From assembly GCA_947561585.1 (NCBI GenBank), contig CANNZV010000252.1, positions 124,001 to 188,000 on the forward strand: a stretch of 64,000 bases of DNA, in the 5' to 3' direction. The stretch's first letter is position 1. Each line of letters opens with the position of its first letter. Of the stretch, positions 56,891 to 64,000 are shown in pieces. The position numbers and the translations under genes were made by a program. Below the pieces are notes generated by a model. That model was not told the origin of the DNA. It did no database searches and was given only the letters and a program-made list of their open reading frames with translations. Origin of the DNA: Caprella mutica. Its lineage: Eukaryota > Arthropoda > Malacostraca > Amphipoda > Caprellidae.

Positions 56891-59233
56891 TTATAACTGT
56901 GTTTTAGAACGTGTTATCATTCCATGACTGGGTTGTGGCGGCAACACTGTTTCAGTAACAGGCACCATATTGCTGCTTTTAGAACCATAGTGTTTTGATC
57001 GCTTACGGTAATCAGCTATGATGGAATTAGATTCTCTCAAAAGTTCACTGATTGGACTCAAGTCCACTCTCGTGATAGGAATGGCACGGCTACTGGATCC
57101 ATAACTAGTTCTCCTGGAAAACCCACTGAAATTATTGTTGAGAGACTCGGACCCCAAATTGGATATCTGAAAAAATGGCACCTCGTCCGGCATAAAACAA
57201 TCATAATTAACTTGAACTGCTACATCTATTGCAGCTGGCTCCACTGTACTGGGACCAACAGCAATATCCTTGAATGAAGGGAACTTGGACCCTATAATAC
57301 CAGAATTCAGACGATCCCTTAAACCCCAGCTTTGACTAGCTGAGTGTATCAAACTTGTATATTCCAAGGTTCCTCCACATATTGCCTCAGTCTCCCTGCA
57401 GATAGGGGACATCTGAAAAATTTTATCAGTGGGACATTCCTGTATGGGCGTAGAGCAGCGTAGAGAACTAAATGATAACTTGCCATTCCGGTCCTGAACG
57501 CATGCCCTCTCCACATTTATTTCAGAGCTATCTTCACACGAACAACTCCCAAGACTAGAATGCATTGAGCTTACACATGAACACACAGAACTAGAAGAGC
57601 ATGATTCAGAATCACTGATGTCCTCTCCACTATTAGTAACAGAGAATGAATTTTCATTGTACCGCTTTTCTCCAGCAAAAGGAATTGGACGATCAATCGG
57701 CTCCGAAAACCCTAGGAAATCACAAGAACTGGAAGAATCCGACACAAACCCAGAAAAATCACAAACAGAACGACCCGAAACAAATCCAGAAAAATCTACA
57801 GACGAGTTATCAATAGAAGAATCATGACAGCCAACAACAGAAGCTCCCGAACATCTACCCAGACCTCCATCTGAATTCTCCGACTGCTCATCCATATCAT
57901 CAGCATCACCATTAGTATCATTATCGAAGAAACAAGTCTGTTCATACGTTTTTAACAGATCTGACAAGTATTTATTGGTTGTTATATATCTTGGAGTGGA
58001 GAAATATTTACGCATTTGAGTGTGATGCACTTTTCGAGTTTCTGTGGATCCCTCCTGTAAAGTCCTAGTAACCTCATAAGTTACAGAGTTAGGCTGAATA
58101 AAAGTAACCTTGAAAGGTCCTTCATACCTGGGTTGCAGTTTGTTCACGACTAAATTTCCTTGGTGATGAATTTTACATAGAACCAACTCCCCCTTCCTAA
58201 AGGGAGAGAATAAAGGATGACCTCTCTTCCAATCTTCCTTAGTCCTGAGAGGAATCGGGGAATCATAGGCAAGTGGATGTTTCTTACTCAATAGGAACTG
58301 TGAGGGAGAGACTCCCAACTGGGAATGACAAGAATTATTATAAGCTATCACCACTCCAGGCAAGTCTAAGTCCCACTTATTATCGTGTTCCCGAGCACAG
58401 CATCTTAACCTCTCACTTATGGTTCGATTTAATCTTTCAATAGCCCCATTTGATGAAGGTTTATACGGTGTACTATACAGATGTTTGATTCCGTAGGAAG
58501 ACAACATCTCGTTAAACTCATCTGAAATAAACTCTCTGCCATTATCAGTGAGTATCTGACATGGTCGTGCAGCCAATGCTGGCAAGACCCGGTCTTCAAA
58601 TGCCCGAGTGATTGTACTAGCTTGCTTGTTTCTTATTGGAATGCACTGGGAAAACCTTGAAGCACAGTCTACCACCATCAGACAGCCATTGAAACCCCGC
58701 CCTGTTCGTGGCAATGCTAACAGGTCTGCTGCGACTAACTTGAAAGGTTGCTGTTCATCAATTCTAATTGTAGGTGGAGGGGTTGACACTGAAGATATCT
58801 TACTTAATTGGCATACAGAACAAGAACGACAAATATCCTCAACAATATTATTTATACTTGGATGCCAGGCATTGTTCCTTACTGCATCCATCATCTTGAA
58901 CTTACCAGGATGACCCAGTAGCCAATGAAGACGGATCGTAATTTCAACCAGAAGAATATACGGTATTACCGGCACACAACAACTATCATGAGTGTAAGTT
59001 AAAATGGAGTTACTAATTTTAAGGCTCTTGCTAAATCGCCTGTAAGGAAAGGTGACCCTAGATTTCCAATCCTGTGAAGGAACACTTTGCTGCTTTAGTT
59101 TCATAACAGTTCTAATGGAGTAGTCGCCTGATTGAGTCATTTTAACCTGTTCAGGATCCAAAATATCGAATCGACAGTTGCCTGGTTCCAAGGTATGTAA
59201 GACGGTTGTTACATTAGAGTCCTTGTCACTCAT
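56891..59233 (-). CDS. Retrotransposon integrase frame with long Ser-rich C-terminal tail
   Basis: 780 residues, intact. Zinc-finger HHCC (HWLLGHPGKF ... CRSCSVC, residues about 103-141), then the catalytic core with Asp170 (AADLLALP), Asp230 (LTDNGREF) and Glu266 (GAIERLN); the last two are 35 residues apart (DD35E). A GPF-type motif (RYEGPFKV) follows near residue 380, so it is a Ty3/Gypsy integrase. Residues about 440-780 form an unusual tail rich in Ser, Asp, Glu and Cys with three copies of a DFSGF-like repeat. The ATG at 59233 is in the same frame as the upstream Pol frame, separated by one TGA (59284-59282). The protein may therefore come by readthrough, or the TGA may be a mutation (see findings). 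Confidence 0.9.
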   Translation of the reverse strand: MSDKDSNVTTVLHTLEPGNCRFDILDPEQVKMTQSGDYSIRTVMKLKQQSVPSQDWKSRVTFPYRRFSKSLKISNSILTYTHDSCCVPVIPYILLVEITIRLHWLLGHPGKFKMMDAVRNNAWHPSINNIVEDICRSCSVCQLSKISSVSTPPPTIRIDEQQPFKLVAADLLALPRTGRGFNGCLMVVDCASRFSQCIPIRNKQASTITRAFEDRVLPALAARPCQILTDNGREFISDEFNEMLSSYGIKHLYSTPYKPSSNGAIERLNRTISERLRCCAREHDNKWDLDLPGVVIAYNNSCHSQLGVSPSQFLLSKKHPLAYDSPIPLRTKEDWKRGHPLFSPFRKGELVLCKIHHQGNLVVNKLQPRYEGPFKVTFIQPNSVTYEVTRTLQEGSTETRKVHHTQMRKYFSTPRYITTNKYLSDLLKTYEQTCFFDNDTNGDADDMDEQSENSDGGLGRCSGASVVGCHDSSIDNSSVDFSGFVSGRSVCDFSGFVSDSSSSCDFLGFSEPIDRPIPFAGEKRYNENSFSVTNSGEDISDSESCSSSSVCSCVSSMHSSLGSCSCEDSSEINVERACVQDRNGKLSFSSLRCSTPIQECPTDKIFQMSPICRETEAICGGTLEYTSLIHSASQSWGLRDRLNSGIIGSKFPSFKDIAVGPSTVEPAAIDVAVQVNYDCFMPDEVPFFQISNLGSESLNNNFSGFSRRTSYGSSSRAIPITRVDLSPISELLRESNSIIADYRKRSKHYGSKSSNMVPVTETVLPPQPSHGMITRSKTQL

Positions 59234-59281
59234 GTTTGGTAAGCATGTTTCGAAAAAACGGACTGAATCTGTGCCACCTCT

Positions 59282-62200
59282 TCACTGAAGAATTTGTTTA
59301 TCAAAATTCAAAACCACGCCATGATTCTGTAAGATGGGCATCCCCAGTATGAAACAAAAGGACATATAGCTGTCTGGCACCACATAAAATTTAGACCTAC
59401 AACGAATTGACATAGGCAAAGCAATTTCCAATTCGACACAACCAACACAACTGACCATTGCCCCTACGGACCTGATTCTTGGAGCAGGAATTAAGTCATC
59501 TTCGGTCAAACCCAGATCCTGAATCACCTTCATGGCTACCAAGTTTATCTGAGCACCCGAGTCCATGAGCCCACAATATTTGTAGTCAGAAATCTCCAAT
59601 ACAATCTGCGCTGCAAGCGAGCTGTTATGTGACCTTCGACATGGTAATTCATCCTTACAAAGTAAACTTAGATCTGTTCCTATTTGTTCTTGAACAGACT
59701 GATCCCTCCAACATCCCTGCAAAGATGGTACATCATCCACAATTTTCTCATCTAAACCAGATGCAAGAGTCGACTCAGTCTGGTTGTCTATAACTAACGG
59801 ATTATAATGGATACCAGAGAGTCTCTGAATATGTATTAGACCTCTTGGGTTTGGAGAGGAATATATTATTGGTTGGGGCAATTCCGAATGTACATGTATA
59901 TCGAACTTATAAACATGGGTAAAAGCCAGTAGAAATCTCTCATCGGGAAGGTGTCCTGGGTGGCGCATGATTTTCAAATTAATTTTGTCTCGGGCTGATG
60001 ATCCCATCTTGAACAATGATGGATTATCTAATATTTTATCAACAAGGATATTCCGCAAAAGGACCGGAGAATCTGGTACCTTAATGTCTGTGTCCATATC
60101 TGTTATCACAGATTTCAGAACTGACAACAGGGAAAGAAGCATTGACTCTCCCCCTCCAGGAATATGTTCCAAAATTTTCAATCCCTTGGGCAATATATCT
60201 TGTACCGGTTGCATCACTTCTTCAGGCTCTTCGCTTATTCTTGATAATGCATCGGCAACCACATTCTCTTTGCCTGGACAATAGCGTATGTCAAATTCAA
60301 ACTCAGACAACTCAGTAAGCGTTCTCATGAGCCTCGAGTTGTGTCTAGAAAAGTTGTGAAGGTGCTCAAGAGGTTTATGATCCATAAATAATACAAACTT
60401 AACTCCATACAGAAATCCTCTGAATACCTTGATACCCCAACGAAGAGCAGCCAACTCTCGTTCTGTTGTACTATAACCCCTCTGTGCAGCATTGAAAGTC
60501 ATAGATGCATAGCTTATAACACGTCTGACTCCGTTTTGAATTTGTGAAAGACATGCACCAGCGCCGACCATTGAGGCGTCAGTTGAAAGTTCGAGAGGAG
60601 CCGCAGAATTCCCATAATCAGGAAAAGCGAGGTTGATATCTTTCGCCATCGCAGCTTTAACTGCTTGGAAAGCATCTAACATATCTGATGTCCAGGTTAA
60701 TTTAGTTTTGTCAGGTAAACCAGTCAAGCTGGTCAGTGGTTTAGTTATTGTAGAACATCCCGGAATGAACTTTCTTTGAAAATTGACAAGTCCAAGAAAC
60801 CGACGTAATTCTCTTACTGTTGATGGTTTTGGATACTCTGCAACATCCCTGACGTACTTTCCAGATTTCTTCAAGCCTTCCGGACTTACAGTGTGTCCAA
60901 GGAATTCTACTTCCTGATGAACAAAACAACACTTCTCTGGTTTAACCTTCATTCCATAGGAAGCAAGAGTTTTCAGTACTCGCTGAACCAGTTGAAGATG
61001 CTCCTCATAGGAACTTGTCATAATAATAATGTCGTCAATGTATATTAATACTTCTTTAGGGTTGAACTCACCAAGTACAATCTGTAGTTCCCGCTGAAAA
61101 GCACTTGGAGCATTTTTTAAACCAAATGGCAGAGTCTTGTACTGATAGTGATTTCTTTGGGTGCTAAACGCTGTATACTCTCTGCTTTCAGGATGTAGCG
61201 GAATCTGGTGATAACCCTTCACCAAGTCGAGGGTAGTGAAAAATTTCATTCCATGCAGCCCATATACCAAATTCATCATATTTGGTAGAGGAAATCGGTC
61301 AGATTTTGTAACCTTATTGAGACGTTGATAGTCAATACACAATCTTACTGACCCATCCTTTTTCTTCACTGGAACCACAGATGAACTCCAAGGAGACTTG
61401 CTGTGTTCAATGACATCCAGCTTCAAAAGTTGTTTGCATTGTTTTTCAATCTCAGAAGCCAGCGGATCAGGAAACTGCCTGGGTCTTACCCGAATTGGTG
61501 TCTCATCATGAAGGACAATTTTGTGTTCAGTAACACAAGCTCGACCAATATCATCATCCCCTTGACTAAATGCTTCAAAACTCCCCTCAATAATTGACAC
61601 GACATCCTGTCTCTGGGACTCAGACAAGTGAGAGAGTTCAATTACAGAATGAGAATCCATAGCTTCATGTTTCTCGACTGTGTTGAGAGTCAGACTATCC
61701 TGATAGGGTTCCACCAATTCAACAAGTGAAGAAAGATAACACAAGAGAGTACCCTCCTTCACTTTTTCACGTCTATGATTACCATAGTACTTCGTGATAA
61801 GTAGTCCACTAGCAACATCTTCACCTTTTAACACTCCATTAACTCCAATAAGATAACGAGATAATCCCGATTGGAGTCCCCCCTCGAAGTAAAACACATG
61901 CTCACCCGAAGTCTTGAATATGTCATCAAATTTCACAGGCACTAGCGAAATCTGATTCTTGTAAACTTTGAAATCTTGGTTAATGTAAACTGGAAGAGAC
62001 TTGAATACAGTTGTCACACCAACTTCGTTCAAATATACCTCCCATGTAGCACCGCTTGAAGATTCCCCACAAATCATTTTCCTATCAGAGTCTGCCTTAA
62101 TACTATTTTTAGTCAGAAAATCTGTTCCAAAGACAATCTCCTCACTTCCAATTACACTATCATCATCCAACACCAGGAACTCATGAGAAAAACAGACATC

Positions 62201-62607
62201 TCCAATATTGAATTTCATTTGCAGTCGTCCAGTACAATTAATTGTTTTGGAAAAATATGTAGCGCTTGTCACACACTCCCAAACATCCAGGCCAATCCAC
62301 TGAACAATATGAGCAGGAACAAAACTTGCAGAGTTATTAAAATTCAAGGCAGAGTCAACTCTTATTTCACTGACTATCACAGGCATGATGAAACTAAAAG
62401 GATGAGGAGCCACTTGAGTCAAAATGGATTCCCTGTTAACAGTATTGCTGCCTTCATGATCCGTATCTTCAAGCCCATTTTTGCACTGATTTTCGAAACT
62501 TCTAACATGTCCTCCAAAAGTCTGCTCATGAGCTCCGCTCTCATCTAGAAAGGAACTTGGGCTCTTATGCTCCGAAAGGTTGTTCCTGGTTCCTTCAGAG
62601 CCAACTA
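59282..62607 (-). CDS. Retrotransposon Pol: degenerate protease, RT, RNase H, second protease
   Basis: The frame is open from before the gag stop, in the -1 frame relative to gag, to TGA at 59284-59282. The residue numbers here count from 62422. Residues about 12-110 are retropepsin-like (flap-side motif VFGTDFL near 100), but the active-site DTG/DSG is replaced by NNS (29-31). Reverse transcriptase follows: LDLVKGYHQIPL with Asp399, and YIDD at 461-464. RNase H has Asp615 (STDAS) and TTEREL. Near the end, a second retropepsin-like domain has an intact DSGA (Asp954) and ILGMPIL about 70 residues on. Order therefore is dead protease, RT, RNase H, protease, then integrase in the next frame segment. 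The conventional Gypsy order has one protease before RT. Confidence 0.88.
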
Positions 62608-64000
62608 GTTTAACTGCTGGTCAGGAGAGTTTGGTCGTGATGAAAACTGCTCTGATGGACCCTGTCGATCAGCAGTGTTGAATCTCACATGTCTACCACC
62701 CAAATTACGGCTAAATGGTGTTTCTGAGTCAGGGAATACTCTTTGTCGCTCAGGACAATTTGCAATTCTATGATTCGCAGAACCACAAGCAAAGCATAAA
62801 CGATTTAATTTTCTACAAGCAGACTGCATATGTCCAGTTTTCCCACAATGGTAGCATGATCCCCGTACAGGTGAGGTTGAGGTACCTTTAGGATGCCACT
62901 CAGGTGCATTTGTATTCCACCCTCGATTATCTGTTTGCACCGCATGAACATAATTTAAAGGAAGCCTCCTTAACTCAGATCTGATTGTAGGATCCTCATC
63001 TCCAGATGCGTCAGTAGTAGCATTATCTTGCTCTATCCTCCCTATCAACGTAACAAGGTTGAGCCAAGTTATTTTCTGGCCAAGCAACAAGTACACATTC
63101 TCTGTGGCTGCAAATTGTTTTCTCAAGGATTTCGGTATAGAGTCCAGGAATTTGTTCTTGAGGGTCTTGCTTTGTTCAACATCTCTTCCAGGGTGAGCCC
63201 TACGAAAAGCTTGTTCTAATCTAGTAGCATAGGACTTCAAAGATTCTCCAGCCTTCATTGAAGCCTTATCAAACTTTCTCCTGATTTCTCGTTCCAAATT
63301 CTCAGCATCATTCTTTTGCCAGTTCAGAAGATCCTTCCGTATTTCATCATAAGAGTTTGTTGATGTCCTCAGAGATTTATATACACCCTGAATATCCCCT
63401 TCCAGAAACCTACCCAATTCAGGAATCCACATGGCTCTACTTCCCTTAAATGAACAGCGGCAATACTCTTCAAATTCCCTCAGAAAATCTGAGAGAGATC
63501 TACCAGACGAGGAGTCATATTTATCTGGTTTAGGAACTACCCTTGTATCAAGTTTGCGCATGAGTTTACTAATGGTATCAGACTCATCAAGAGAGGATGT
63601 CTCATCTGATGACTCGGTTGAAGACCACTTATTCTTATTCTTAGATCTTGAGGCCAATCTTAACACATCTACAGGAGGGTTTTTCCTACAATGTCTCTTA
63701 TGTTTGATCCTCTTCTTATGGTCATCACTTCTTTCTTCTTTATATTCCTCAACATCAAGAGCTTCTTTCAGTTCTCGTTGCATATCCCTTACACATTTCT
63801 GATAATCCAGATTTCTGGAATCTTTGAACTGACTGATGTTCTTTACCATTTTAACAATTGACTGACATGTCTTTATTAGTTCAGCCAGCTCTCCATCAGG
63901 TTCTGACACTTGCGCTTCTTTTACTATTTGAGACTTTATTTTTGGTTTCACAGCAGGACCAGTAGCTTGTGGTATGCTCATGGGACCAGTAGTTTGTATA
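62605..64000 (-). CDS. Retrotransposon Gag, 5' end outside the window
   Basis: The frame runs from the window edge to TAG at 62607-62605. The ATG at 63981 is only the first in view, and the frame is open before it. A charged, Lys-rich N-terminal part (possible coiled region) is followed by a capsid-like region (SLSDFLREFEEYCR to FLDSIPKSL) of the Gypsy gag type. Two CCHC zinc knuckles follow (CYHCGKTGHMQSAC and CFACGSANHRIANC). No stop or frameshift is seen. It encodes the structural protein that packages the element's RNA. Confidence 0.88.
   Translation of the reverse strand, partial: IQTTGPMSIPQATGPAVKPKIKSQIVKEAQVSEPDGELAELIKTCQSIVKMVKNISQFKDSRNLDYQKCVRDMQRELKEALDVEEYKEERSDDHKKRIKHKRHCRKNPPVDVLRLASRSKNKNKWSSTESSDETSSLDESDTISKLMRKLDTRVVPKPDKYDSSSGRSLSDFLREFEEYCRCSFKGSRAMWIPELGRFLEGDIQGVYKSLRTSTNSYDEIRKDLLNWQKNDAENLEREIRRKFDKASMKAGESLKSYATRLEQAFRRAHPGRDVEQSKTLKNKFLDSIPKSLRKQFAATENVYLLLGQKITWLNLVTLIGRIEQDNATTDASGDEDPTIRSELRRLPLNYVHAVQTDNRGWNTNAPEWHPKGTSTSPVRGSCYHCGKTGHMQSACRKLNRLCFACGSANHRIANCPERQRVFPDSETPFSRNLGGRHVRFNTADRQGPSEQFSSRPNSPDQQLN
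62608..62614 (-). promoter_or_regulatory. Probable -1 ribosomal frameshift site GTTAAAC at the gag-pol junction
   Basis: On the minus strand GTTAAAC sits directly before the gag stop TAG (62607-62605), phased G-TTA-AAC in the gag frame. That is the X-XXY-YYZ spacing for slippage into the -1 frame, and pol is open in exactly that frame. GTTAAAC is a known functional slippery heptamer in some nidoviruses (family knowledge). A downstream stem or pseudoknot was not worked out. Confidence 0.75.

Noticed and set aside
57618..57827. Plus-strand open frame within the integrase tail
   Set aside because: Shadow of the low-complexity Ser-rich coding sequence on the minus strand.
62420..62422. Start of Pol at 62422
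   Set aside because: The codon there is TTG, and the frame is open far upstream past the gag stop, so frameshift entry is a better explanation.
1..64000. tRNA genes and CRISPR arrays
   Set aside because: No cloverleaf with a convincing T-arm was seen. The tandem arrays have no spacers of constant length, so they are minisatellites, not CRISPR.

Overview
This window looks like AT-rich, repeat-dense nuclear DNA from an invertebrate animal. It has multi-exon genes with GT-AG introns, and I see no bacterial-style operons. A GON-domain ADAMTS protease, a secreted C-type lectin-like gene, a DD37E Tc1/mariner element and a Ty3/Gypsy retrotransposon all fit an arthropod (insect or crustacean). The sequence alone does not let me name the species.

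Layout. 1-3.8 kb: non-coding, with a short minisatellite and one copy of a MITE-like inverted-repeat family. 3.8-4.85 kb (minus): a complete three-exon gene for a 221-residue secreted C-type-lectin-like protein. 4.85-10.8 kb: non-coding, with two foldback elements and a 35-bp minisatellite. 10.8-31.2 kb (plus): the last 27 coding exons (1,501 codons) of an ADAMTS9/20/GON-1-type metalloprotease. They run from a furin site through metalloprotease, disintegrin-like, TSP1, Cys-rich/spacer and nine more TSP1 repeats to a C-terminal GON domain. The 5' exons (signal peptide, most of the propeptide) were not found. Its introns hold minisatellites, foldback elements and a damaged Tc1/mariner copy. One intron can be read through as an alternative last exon with a basic tail and its own poly(A) signal. 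34.0-37.8 kb (minus): a complete three-exon TMEM69/DUF3429 membrane-protein gene, convergent with the ADAMTS gene. 38-56 kb: no gene recognised; this part holds a 20-bp satellite-like array of about 1.5 kb and many MITE or foldback elements, including a Mutator-like one with a perfect 9-bp target duplication and a TTAA-flanked one. 55.8-64.0 kb (minus): most of a Ty3/Gypsy-type LTR retrotransposon, with its 5' end outside the window.

Most notable points. (1) In the retrotransposon, the usual N-terminal retropepsin has lost its catalytic Asp motif, while a second retropepsin-like domain with an intact DSGA motif lies between RNase H and integrase. Gag and Pol are linked by a GTTAAAC heptamer directly before the gag stop, and Pol and integrase are in one frame split by a single TGA. 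(2) In the ADAMTS gene, tandem repeats start exactly at splice sites. One is a 21-bp array in which each unit carries a 5' splice site and keeps the reading frame open. (3) The gene has a probable intron-retention isoform with an Arg/Lys/Asn-rich tail.
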